Assembly: GCF_003443675.1 (NCBI RefSeq)
Contig: NZ_CP031963.1
Location: 3,247,501-3,311,500 of the forward strand
Reading direction: 5' to 3'
Length of the DNA stretch: 64,000 nt
Source: Aquimarina sp. BL5
GTDB taxonomy: Bacteria; Bacteroidota; Bacteroidia; Flavobacteriales; Flavobacteriaceae
The notes under the pieces are model-generated. The model was not told the origin of the DNA, ran no database searches, and was given only the letters and a program-made list of their open reading frames with translations. A program made the translations under genes and the position numbers. Shown here piece by piece: positions 1 to 7,404 of the stretch (positions within the stretch are counted from its first letter, which is position 1; the number at the start of each line of letters is the position of its first letter).

Positions 1-1481
1 CTATTGCTTTTTTATCAAGCATATCTATATCTGCACAAACCATAAGTTCTAAAGTAGTCGATAAAAAAACAAACGAACCTATCCCTTACGCGACCATTCA
101 ATATGCAGAAAATGGAGGTGTAATTACAAATGAAGAAGGGATGTTTAGTTTTACATTAGATCAACGATCTATAAAAATAGACTCTATCTACATCTCTTCT
201 ATGGGGTATGAAAAAGTTGGTATTACATTAAACTCCATTACCGATAATATTATCTATATAGAACCAAAAGCTATAGAACTCAGTGGTGTGTTTATCTCTA
301 ATAAAAATCTGAGCATCGATGAGATTATTGATAATGTAAAAGAGAATGTAGATCAAAACTACAGTAAAGATTTGTCACATAAAAAGCTTTTTTATAGACA
401 ATCAGACTTTAGTGATCTGCATAAAATGAATATAAAATTCAAAAAATCTACCATCAAAGAGTTTAACAAGAAGTTTATAGATAGTGTGCTATCCATTATC
501 CCAAGAAAATCTGCTTACTATACAGAAGCGTTATGTGATCTCTATGGTAATTTTGACAAGCAAAAACTAAATATCATTAAAGGTGCAGAACTCTATGACA
601 AAAGTAATGATGGTTCTATGGAGGCACTATCCGACAAGTTGGAAGAAATTTTAAAAAAGAACGTAAAGCCAAACTCATATCTAAAGATAAAATCAGGTTG
701 GATTCTTGGTACTAAAGTACAAATGGACTCTATTTTTGATGCCAATGAAGAAGCTGCAGAGGTAAAAAGCGAAGTAGAGAAGCCTAATAAAAATGAAGAA
801 AACTATTTTCTTAAATACAGAAAATCATCGCTACAAGATTTACTATCTAGTATGTTTTTTCAGGAAGATTCTAAACTCAATTTTATGGAAAAATCTAGTC
901 GATATAAGTTCGAACTAATAGATTATACGACCATAGATGATAGTAGTGTTTATATTATCAATTTCGAACCTAAAAGAGGGGCCGATTTTAAGGGAACAAT
1001 CTATGTAAACACGCAGGATTTTGCCATTATGAGAGTTGATTATAAGAATGTAAAAAACCTTAAGAATTTTGGTTTACTTGGCGTTAGTTATCACGACACA
1101 ATGTATAAAGGTAAAACGATCTTTGCCAAAGGTGCGGATGGTAAATACAGTGTGCGTTATATAGAAAAGACAACAGGAAACGTTTTTGGGCTTGATCGTC
1201 CGCTTAAAATTATCGAGAAAAACAAGTTTGTAAAAGGAAGGCGTAAACAAAATGAGTTATCGTTAGGACTGGATATTGGTGCAGGTGAAATCAGTAAATA
1301 TGAAGTCGTTGTTTTCGATTCTAAACCTATTACAGAAAGTCAGTATGAAAGTAGTAAAGAAAACAAAACCATCAAACCGCAGTACCTCTCTAAATACGAC
1401 CCTGACTTCTGGAAAGGATATAACATCATAGAACCGAATACCGCGATTAAACAGTTTACGGCGATTGAAGGAGGATTATAA
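1..1481 (+). CDS. Carboxypeptidase-regulatory-like domain protein, 5' end outside window
   Basis: The frame is open to the left edge: codons from base 3 encode the end of a signal peptide (ISISAQ) and the start of a beta-sandwich that aligns residue for residue with the next gene, so the ATG at 141 is an internal Met and the true start lies upstream. The N-terminal part looks like the CarboxypepD_reg-like fold (SKVVDKKTNEPIPYATI) common in exported Bacteroidota proteins. The remaining ~370 residues are a lysine-rich domain shared with the paralog and of unknown function. It ends with the same FWKGYNIIEPNTAIKQF motif as its neighbour. It is probably secreted or outer-membrane associated. Family confident, role unknown. 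Confidence 0.85.
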   Translation, partial: IAFLSSISISAQTISSKVVDKKTNEPIPYATIQYAENGGVITNEEGMFSFTLDQRSIKIDSIYISSMGYEKVGITLNSITDNIIYIEPKAIELSGVFISNKNLSIDEIIDNVKENVDQNYSKDLSHKKLFYRQSDFSDLHKMNIKFKKSTIKEFNKKFIDSVLSIIPRKSAYYTEALCDLYGNFDKQKLNIIKGAELYDKSNDGSMEALSDKLEEILKKNVKPNSYLKIKSGWILGTKVQMDSIFDANEEAAEVKSEVEKPNKNEENYFLKYRKSSLQDLLSSMFFQEDSKLNFMEKSSRYKFELIDYTTIDDSSVYIINFEPKRGADFKGTIYVNTQDFAIMRVDYKNVKNLKNFGLLGVSYHDTMYKGKTIFAKGADGKYSVRYIEKTTGNVFGLDRPLKIIEKNKFVKGRRKQNELSLGLDIGAGEISKYEVVVFDSKPITESQYESSKENKTIKPQYLSKYDPDFWKGYNIIEPNTAIKQFTAIEGGL

Positions 1482-1712
1482 AATATAAATTGGATTTTGC
1501 TAATTCTGCTGAATCTATCAAAACATAGTCAAAGTCATCAAATCATTTGGTTCAAAAGGGATTTTATTCAATGTATTTGTTATAAATCAGTAAACATCTC
1601 GTCTTATTTTAAGAATATATTACCATAATTGTATTCTTTTTCGTTGTAACTATGTAATAGATATAATGGAATCTATACTTTTATTGTGTAATTTTATGAA
1701 TCTACTGATGCT

Positions 1713-3218
1713 ATGAAAATGAATAAAATTATGTTACTAATCCTTAGTATAGGGATGGTATCTTCTTCTATAAAAGCTCAAAAAATTAGCTCTAAGGTTG
1801 TTGATAGAAAAACTAATCAACCTATACCTTATGCTACCATACAGATTGGAGAGAATCAAGGGGTGGTAACTAACGAAGAAGGAAGTTTTAGCATTACGCT
1901 AGATGATATAAAATCCAAAATAGATTCCATCTACATTTCCTCTATGGGTTATTCTACGGTGGGCGTTGCTGTAACAAGTATTACAGATAGTATTATCTAT
2001 ATAGAACCCAAAGCTATAGAATTAAAAAGTGTTTTTATCTCTAACAAAAATCTTGATATCGATGATATTATCGATAATGTAGATGATAACATGGAAGATA
2101 ATTATAGATCTGACCTTGCTAAAAACAGGTTGTTTTTTAGAGAAACCAATACTAATTTCATTAAGAAAATGGATATTGATTTTAAGAAATCAACGATAAA
2201 GGAGATTGACAAAAAACTGGTAGATAGTATATCCAGAGTAATCCCTAGAAATTCAGTTTTTTATGCGGAGGCTTTATGTGATTTTTATGGAAATACGGAT
2301 AAACAGAAACTAAATGTAATCAAAGGAGCTCGTCTGTATGATAAAAACAATAATGGATCTATAGAAGGAGTCTTCAAGAAAATGGAGAAAATCTTTAAAG
2401 ATAATGTAAAACCTAATTCCTATTTAAAAATAAGATCAGGGCTTTTTAGTCAAAAAGTACAGGTAGATTCTATTCTTAATGCAAATCAAGACGCCAAAGA
2501 TATTGCAGATGGAATTGATAACCCTAAAGAAAATTTCTTCTTTAAGTCGAGAAAAATGAATCTCAAAAACCTGTTTAATGAAATGTTGTATCAGTCAGAT
2601 ACTAAATTGAATGTGATTAAAAATTCAGGCAGATATATTTTTGAACGGGTAGATTACACCATATTGGATGATGTCGGAGTATATGTGATCAAATTCACAC
2701 CCAAAAGAAGAGGTGATTTTAAAGGTACTTTATACGTAAATACAGAAGATTTTGCAGTGATACGTGTAGATTATCAAAATGTAAAACGCCTGCGCAGTTT
2801 TAACCTGTTAGGTGTCAGTTTTGAAGAAAATGGTTATAGCGGAACTACTATTTTTCAGAAAGGATCTGATGGTAAATATGGGGTGAAGTTTATCGAAAAA
2901 GTAACTGAAAACAAATTTGGTGTAGATCGTCCATTAAGTATTATAGAGAAAAACAAATACGTTAAGGGAAGAAACAAACAAAATCAATTATCCCTTAACC
3001 TAGATGTTATTAGTTATGCTAAAAACAAGTATGAAGTGATCGTCTTTGATGTTAAAAATATCACCGAAGCAGAATATAATAGTAGTAAAGAAAATAAAAA
3101 TGTAGAATCTACGTATTTGTCAAAATACAATCCCGATTTCTGGAAAGGCTATAACATTATAGAACCTAATACTGCAATCAAACAGTTTAAAGCCATTGAG
3201 GAAGATATAGAAGAATAG
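1713..3218 (+). CDS. Carboxypeptidase-regulatory-like domain protein (tandem paralog)
   Basis: The 501-aa product starts with a signal peptide (hydrophobic LMLLILSIGMVSSS type stretch ending IKAQ, residues 1-23). A CarboxypepD_reg-like beta-sandwich follows (about 24-105: SSKVVDRKTNQPIPYATIQI, then VVTNEEGSFSI and YISSMGYS), then a long shared domain. It is a clear tandem duplicate of the gene ending at 1481, 231 bp upstream, with the two proteins matching along the whole visible length. In Bacteroidota this N-terminal fold occurs on TonB-dependent receptors and on stand-alone outer-membrane proteins; no TonB plug or barrel is visible here. Substrate unknown. Confidence 0.9.
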   Translation: MKMNKIMLLILSIGMVSSSIKAQKISSKVVDRKTNQPIPYATIQIGENQGVVTNEEGSFSITLDDIKSKIDSIYISSMGYSTVGVAVTSITDSIIYIEPKAIELKSVFISNKNLDIDDIIDNVDDNMEDNYRSDLAKNRLFFRETNTNFIKKMDIDFKKSTIKEIDKKLVDSISRVIPRNSVFYAEALCDFYGNTDKQKLNVIKGARLYDKNNNGSIEGVFKKMEKIFKDNVKPNSYLKIRSGLFSQKVQVDSILNANQDAKDIADGIDNPKENFFFKSRKMNLKNLFNEMLYQSDTKLNVIKNSGRYIFERVDYTILDDVGVYVIKFTPKRRGDFKGTLYVNTEDFAVIRVDYQNVKRLRSFNLLGVSFEENGYSGTTIFQKGSDGKYGVKFIEKVTENKFGVDRPLSIIEKNKYVKGRNKQNQLSLNLDVISYAKNKYEVIVFDVKNITEAEYNSSKENKNVESTYLSKYNPDFWKGYNIIEPNTAIKQFKAIEEDIEE

Positions 3219-3272
3219 GAAGACTAGTTATAGCTGTTTGCTGAAGATCCATACATTAATTCTCTTCTAAGG

Positions 3273-3671
3273 TTAGTTGTTTAACTTCAACGTTCTTAGT
3301 AAAGCCTCAAAATAATACCCTTCTTGCTTTGGAATAATAGTAGTTTTATAAGCGGTATTCTTAACTACGTAGAAGGATGAAGATTCCGTATCCTTATCAT
3401 CCTGATGTACATTAACAATCTTCTGGATAAAATCATTAATTAACAGTACCTCATCATAGGTAATCTCTCTCCTTAAGGTGGGATCATCACTTTTATACAC
3501 CAGGTAATCATCCCTGAAGCTTATGGATTTCTTAGTTGCACCGATTGGATGAAATTCGAAAGTAAAATCCTGAGAAGCGAATATCTTATTAATATTCTCC
3601 ACAGTAGGCTCTACATTACGTGCGCAGCTAGTAATGAAAATGAGTATTAGAACTACTAAAAAATTTCTCAT
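3273..3671 (-). CDS. Small lipoprotein, unknown function
   Basis: The 132-aa product has a clear lipoprotein signal (LVVLILIFITSCA; lipid-modified Cys at about residue 16), so it should be membrane-anchored and face the periplasm or the outside. The rest is a small mixed alpha/beta protein with no motif I recognise (HPIGATKKSISF, then YVVKNTAYKTTIIPK). It is convergent with the paralog pair on the left and probably monocistronic. Only the location is supported. Confidence 0.75.
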   Translation of the reverse strand: MRNFLVVLILIFITSCARNVEPTVENINKIFASQDFTFEFHPIGATKKSISFRDDYLVYKSDDPTLRREITYDEVLLINDFIQKIVNVHQDDKDTESSSFYVVKNTAYKTTIIPKQEGYYFEALLRTLKLNN

Positions 3672-3747
3672 TTTTTTTATTAAATATACTCATTAATGTT
3701 TATCTAATTCTTTGTTTGACTTTATGATCCTCACCAAAAGAAAGATT

Positions 3748-3846
3748 TGGGCGTGACCGCGAGGGTCAGGCTTTCCGCTACAATTCCTCACGCTTCTCCG
3801 CCAGGCGGATCAGGCTGCGGGATTTTCACTACAATCCTTCACGCAA
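3748..3846. repeat. G+C-rich REP-like intergenic element
   Basis: A roughly 100-bp block that is visibly richer in G and C than its surroundings. It contains two related half-units: GGCTTTCCGCTACAATTCCT followed by CACGC, and a second copy ending ACTACAATCCTTCACGC. It also holds two short inverted repeats (GACC/GGGTC and TCCGCC/GGCGGA). From memory, similar GGGCGTGACC...GGCTTTCCGCTACAATCCCT blocks are scattered in Flavobacteriaceae intergenic DNA; this is recollection, not a search result. The rest of the 3672-4031 gap holds one weak hairpin and no gene. Confidence 0.55.
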
Positions 3847-3930
3847 AAAAGATATAGCTCCAACCCTAAATCCAACTATCCACAAGCTATTCGTAGCCAT
3901 AATCGGAACTAAGAGGGGAAAACACACAAT

Positions 3931-3968
3931 ATCCCAAACGTTTTGTTATCCCAGGTTTGGGGTTTTTA
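3931..3968 (+). terminator. Possible stem-loop (CCCAAAC/GTTTGGG)
   Basis: CCCAAAC (3933-3939) can pair with GTTTGGG (3955-3961) across a 15-base loop and is followed by GTTTTTAT on the plus strand. No plus-strand gene reads into it, so its role is unclear. It may be part of the neighbouring repeat-derived DNA. Low confidence. Confidence 0.3.
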
Positions 3969-4031
3969 TAATAGATACTTACTGATATAAGGAACAAACT
4001 AGTTATATCCATACTGAGAGTGGCAAGGCTT

Positions 4032-4910
4032 TTAATATCTACTCTCTACTTGTTTTAACTTAATTTCTTTTCCGTTTTCTATAAGTGAGCTTTTAGCATA
4101 GAAATTATTAACCCTCTTATATATTTTAACTATAGGTTTACTTTTATCTCCTGTATATTCTTCTCCTCCATCCATAGATTCTTTATAATAAAGTGACACT
4201 CCTTCATTTGTTCTTACCTGTCTACATTTAAAATCAAAATTTCCTTCATAGCCCATCATTATAAAAACAATATATTCTTCTTCTAAATATTCTATTATAT
4301 AACTTGTTTCATTGATGCGATCTCCAGGGTTTATTTTGTAATCAAAAGCGTAATAAGTAAATTCTTCATCTTGATCATTGTCATTATCTTTTGAAGATAC
4401 AAGTTGATCATCTAAAAAGCTACTTATCTTTGATATTTTTAATTTTTCTTTCTCTATAATAGTAACATAAAGTATATTATCATCACTATCATAGTAACCT
4501 TTTTCATAAGAAACACTGTAAACACTATTTTTCTCAGTATCTTCTACTTTTAAGGTTTTCAACCATTCTATAGTTGAATCTTGGGCATTTATTATATAAT
4601 TATACCCCTTAACTTTTCCTATCTTATTTATTAAATCCTCTGTAAGATATATTTTCAAATTTACTGATTCCTCATTTAAAGGGTCTTCTAAATATTTAAT
4701 ATACTTAGTATAAAACTCAAAAATAAAATCTTTAGGTTTTAAATTAACTTGACTGTTATTAAGCGAGAAATTATTCTCTTTTCTAACATCAATGACTGAA
4801 GTGGTATCTACGATAACATCTTTAGTATTTTTAGCTTCTCCTCTGCAGCAAAAAAAAGAAGTTATAAAGATAGATACGATTAAAAATTTAAATATTCTAT
4901 TTACTCCCAT
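4032..4910 (-). CDS. Lipoprotein, predicted immunity protein for a lost T6SS effector
   Basis: The 292-aa product has a lipoprotein-type signal (FLIVSIFITSFFCC, Cys at about 21-22), so it should be membrane-anchored, probably in the periplasm. The body is acidic and shows no catalytic motif. Its ATG overlaps by 14 bases the stop codon of a truncated cysteine-peptidase-like tail (4897-5141), an overlap typical of effector/immunity gene pairs. It is also the last gene of the T6SS cargo operon. I infer that it neutralised the effector of which only that tail remains. Function inferred from context only. Confidence 0.7.
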   Translation of the reverse strand: MGVNRIFKFLIVSIFITSFFCCRGEAKNTKDVIVDTTSVIDVRKENNFSLNNSQVNLKPKDFIFEFYTKYIKYLEDPLNEESVNLKIYLTEDLINKIGKVKGYNYIINAQDSTIEWLKTLKVEDTEKNSVYSVSYEKGYYDSDDNILYVTIIEKEKLKISKISSFLDDQLVSSKDNDNDQDEEFTYYAFDYKINPGDRINETSYIIEYLEEEYIVFIMMGYEGNFDFKCRQVRTNEGVSLYYKESMDGGEEYTGDKSKPIVKIYKRVNNFYAKSSLIENGKEIKLKQVESRY

Positions 4911-5141
4911 CTGTATATTTTATAGTTTGGTTTTGCTTTTCTATAGGAGTTTTTTGAACAAAATGAGATACCCAATTTTCACCATTATACATAGCAATAT
5001 GACCATGAGGGTTGTTTTAAAAGAAGTATTTTTTTCTACGATAATTGCACAATGTGAATAATTCAGCACAATAACGGCACTAACAAATGCTTCACACTCT
5101 TCTCCTTCCTCCCACCCTGTTAAATTAGGATCAGGGTATCG
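4897..5141 (-). pseudogene. Broken effector C-terminus, chimeric tail (remnant 1)
   Basis: Read on the minus strand from 5141, the sequence encodes RYPDPNLTGWEEGEECEAFV and continues through NYSHCAIIVEKNTS. This matches the CHAP/NlpC-like end of the 1580-aa effector (GLTGWKEGEECEAF...NYSHCAIIVGKNTS). At about 5020 the homology stops and the frame changes. The second part, in another frame, encodes NNPHGHIAMYNGENWVSHF and ends TIKYTDGSK-stop at 4897. HGHIAMYNG...WVSHF resembles the His-containing half of a different papain-like amidase. No start codon or N-terminal body is present. I read it as the junction of two degraded effector ends. Confidence 0.75.
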
Positions 5142-5145
5142 TTTT

Positions 5146-5634
5146 TTATTTGTCTTTCCTTAATTCACAATACTTATCTGTGTTAAACTCATCAAATAAT
5201 TTCTCATTATCAATAGTACGTATATCCCTATTTAAATTTTCCATTGTACAGTATTTATTACGTCCTAATGTATCTTGTTTAAATGGAAAAAAAGCTTTAA
5301 GTTTTTTCAAATATAGCGTCTTGTTGTTTATATCAAAATCAAAAAACATTACAATATGATTTCCATAATGATCACCATTACCGAATTCAAAAGAATCTGA
5401 ATCTATCTTCTTAAAACTAGTTGATGAATCAAATAGCATCTCTAAGGCTTCAAACTTATAACTTGTATTATTTGATAATGAAACAATAAAATTGAATTCA
5501 TCTTCATTAAAGGCTATATCTTCTACTTTTTCTTTTTGAATTAATAAGCTTACTTTTTCAGAAGTATTTTCCGCTGACTTATCATTTTTACAAGATAGAA
5601 AAAGGAATACGAAAATTATTAGTATATATCTCAT
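5146..5634 (-). CDS. Lipoprotein, predicted immunity protein type B (copy 2)
   Basis: The 162-aa product has a short lipoprotein signal (MRYILIIFVFLFLSCKN, Cys at 15). The C-terminal ~50 residues (KAFFPFKQDTLGRNKYCTME... through ELRKDK) are nearly identical to the protein encoded at 6454-6918, while the N-terminal half has diverged. That pattern suits an immunity protein tracking a changing toxin. It lies 11 bp after its partner (5646-6152), repeating the order of the upstream pair. It should sit in the periplasm, matching a peptidoglycan-attacking effector. Role inferred from context. Confidence 0.75.
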   Translation of the reverse strand: MRYILIIFVFLFLSCKNDKSAENTSEKVSLLIQKEKVEDIAFNEDEFNFIVSLSNNTSYKFEALEMLFDSSTSFKKIDSDSFEFGNGDHYGNHIVMFFDFDINNKTLYLKKLKAFFPFKQDTLGRNKYCTMENLNRDIRTIDNEKLFDEFNTDKYCELRKDK

Positions 5635-5645
5635 CTCAAATTTGT

Positions 5646-6152
5646 TTAACCTGCACCTCCAGATTTAGAAATAATTACTTTTCCATTTTTTTTAACAAGT
5701 ATATCCCAATAATCTTGTTCAGAAAAATTCTCTTCACCATCAATAACTATAGTTTCACTACAATCAATATTATATAAAATACTTTTAGGACAAGAATCAT
5801 CATCATCCTTTACTCTTTTTATTTCCCCTTTGCAAATACTTCTCTTTAAAGTTCTTTTCAACCATAATATATCTTTATCTGAATATTCAACGGGAGAGTT
5901 GGTAAAATCATACTCAACTCCAGATTTAATTACTTCCTCTAGTTTTTTATAATGATTACTAATTTTCTCTATATCATTTGTTGAAAAACATTTAGGGTTG
6001 TTATCTTTTACTTGAGTTTTTTTAGGAATAGAATCATTTATGTTAGATGAAACATCTATGACTACATCTTTTTTAGGTTGTTTGCAACCAAATAAAAAAT
6101 ATATTACTAATAAGGGTAATATTATTTTTTTATGCTTAATGTGTTGATGCAT
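5646..6152 (-). CDS. Lipoprotein, predicted immunity protein type A (copy 2)
   Basis: I take the ATG at 6152 (168 aa, MHQHIKHKKIILPLL...) rather than the one at 6167, because it gives a compact basic start followed by a hydrophobic stretch and lipobox LFGC. Either start lies inside the end of remnant 2, whose stop codon is at 6136, so the gene begins within the effector remnant. The body (NPKCFSTNDIEKISNHYKK, then LKRTLKRSIC) is paralogous to 6928-7395 and keeps its Cys residues. It is probably periplasmic immunity, paired with the next gene. No enzymatic motif. Confidence 0.7.
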   Translation of the reverse strand: MHQHIKHKKIILPLLVIYFLFGCKQPKKDVVIDVSSNINDSIPKKTQVKDNNPKCFSTNDIEKISNHYKKLEEVIKSGVEYDFTNSPVEYSDKDILWLKRTLKRSICKGEIKRVKDDDDSCPKSILYNIDCSETIVIDGEENFSEQDYWDILVKKNGKVIISKSGGAG

Positions 6153-6447
6153 AACTAACATCTGCACTTTGATTCATTTCGGGTAGTTCATAAGATTTAG
6201 GATTGTATTTTATCGGTTTCATAATCGCATATTCATTTCCTATTGTAACGGTACCGTATTTGATTTGTTATCCCCCCGAAACAGTTCCATTACCTTGATT
6301 TTCTCCTATATATACGTATTTTTTTAAAGAAGTATTTTTTTCTACAATAATTGCACAATGTGAATAATTCAGCACAATAACGGAACTAACAAATGCTTCA
6401 CACTCTTCTCCTTCTTCCCATCCTGTTAAATTAGGATCAGGGTATCG
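6136..6447 (-). pseudogene. Duplicated effector C-terminus with nonsense codon (remnant 2)
   Basis: The minus strand encodes a copy of the last ~100 residues of the 1580-aa effector, from RYPDPNLTGWEEGEECEAFV through NYSHCAIIV and ending NQSADVSYASTH-stop at 6136. An in-frame TAA stands where the intact gene has SGEQQIKYG (remnant: SGG-stop-QIKYG). There is no start codon and no N-terminal body, and several Gly-to-Glu/Lys changes are present. It sits between the two immunity-pair copies, so it arose with the tandem duplication of (effector end + A + B). Confidence 0.85.
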
Positions 6448-6453
6448 TTTTTT

Positions 6454-6918
6454 TTATTTGTCTTTCCTTAACTCACAATACTTATCTGAATTGAACTCAT
6501 CAAATAACTGATCACTATCAATACCTTGTATATCCCTATTCAAATTTTCCATAGTACAATATTTATTACGACCCAATGTGTCTTGTTTAAATGGAAAGAA
6601 AGCCTTCACATTTGTTAAAAATAAAGTGCTATCCTTATAAATGTAATTCCAATCTATGGAATTTCCATAATGAGAATCATATTCGCGAATTTTCAAACTA
6701 TCTAGATTATAAGAATATTTAAACTTACTATCTAAAAACATAGGGCAATTAAATTTCAAAAGTATCTTATTTTCTAAAAAAACAAAAATTTCACCTTCTT
6801 CTAATAGAATTTCCTTTGGATATAGATTATTACTATTTATTGTTTCTTTTGTTTGCGATTTACAAGAAAGCAAAAAAACAAAAGATAAAAAGAAATAGGA
6901 TATAGTTCTAAACTTCAT
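6454..6918 (-). CDS. Lipoprotein, predicted immunity protein type B (copy 1)
   Basis: The 154-aa product begins with a lipoprotein signal (ISYFFLSFVFLLSCKS, Cys at about 19). It is paralogous to 5146-5634: the last ~50 residues are almost the same (FPFKQDTLGRNKYCTMENLN) and the first ~95 differ. It lies 9 bp downstream of the type A lipoprotein, which lies 9 bp downstream of the effector, so all three are probably co-transcribed. Predicted to protect the periplasm from the effector's peptidoglycan-cleaving domains. Inference from gene order. Confidence 0.75.
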   Translation of the reverse strand: MKFRTISYFFLSFVFLLSCKSQTKETINSNNLYPKEILLEEGEIFVFLENKILLKFNCPMFLDSKFKYSYNLDSLKIREYDSHYGNSIDWNYIYKDSTLFLTNVKAFFPFKQDTLGRNKYCTMENLNRDIQGIDSDQLFDEFNSDKYCELRKDK

Positions 6919-6927
6919 AATACACAG

Positions 6928-7395
6928 CTATAAAGAGGCTTTGGAAAAAAACTTATTATTTTTTTTGGACAATATTATTTCATATGTTTCTTCCGATAGA
7001 TGCTCACCATCATCCGTTTCAAAAACTTCTTTATAATCGATATAAAAACTTATGTTTTCTAAACATTTTCCAGAAAATTCAATAGGTCTTGCTGAACATG
7101 TACTCTCTTTCAATTTTCTTAAAATTAGCCCACTATGCTTTTTCGTATAAAAAACTATAGAGTTTCCTAAATCAAAACTTCCACCTTGCTTTAAAATCTT
7201 TTCTATTTCTCCGTAGTGATTATTCAGCTTTACAATATCATTTTTAGTGAAACAATTAGGATTACTAGTAGTATCTTTATTCGTTTCTTTTTTATCGAAA
7301 GAGCTTTTTAATTGGTCTGTTTCCTGATTTTTACAGCTTGTATTAACAAACAATAAGGATAATAACAAAATTGTATTAATGATTCTTTTATTCAT
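6928..7395 (-). CDS. Lipoprotein, predicted immunity protein type A (copy 1)
   Basis: The 155-aa product has a signal peptide with lipobox (LLSLLFVNTSCKN, Cys at about 21). The body contains NPNCFTKNDIVKLNNHYGEI and two further Cys residues in ESTCSARPIEFSGKC, matching the paralog at 5646-6152. It starts 9 bp after the stop of the 1580-aa effector, the usual place for a cognate immunity gene. No known domain recognised. Best guess: periplasmic inhibitor of the effector's C-terminal amidase-like or GH19 domain. Confidence 0.75.
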   Translation of the reverse strand: MNKRIINTILLLSLLFVNTSCKNQETDQLKSSFDKKETNKDTTSNPNCFTKNDIVKLNNHYGEIEKILKQGGSFDLGNSIVFYTKKHSGLILRKLKESTCSARPIEFSGKCLENISFYIDYKEVFETDDGEHLSEETYEIILSKKNNKFFSKASL

Positions 7396-7404
7396 ATCGT
7401 AAAA

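Noticed and set aside
141..143. ATG at 141 as the start of the first gene
   Set aside because: The frame is open upstream and encodes the signal peptide and domain start that match the paralog, so this is an internal Met.
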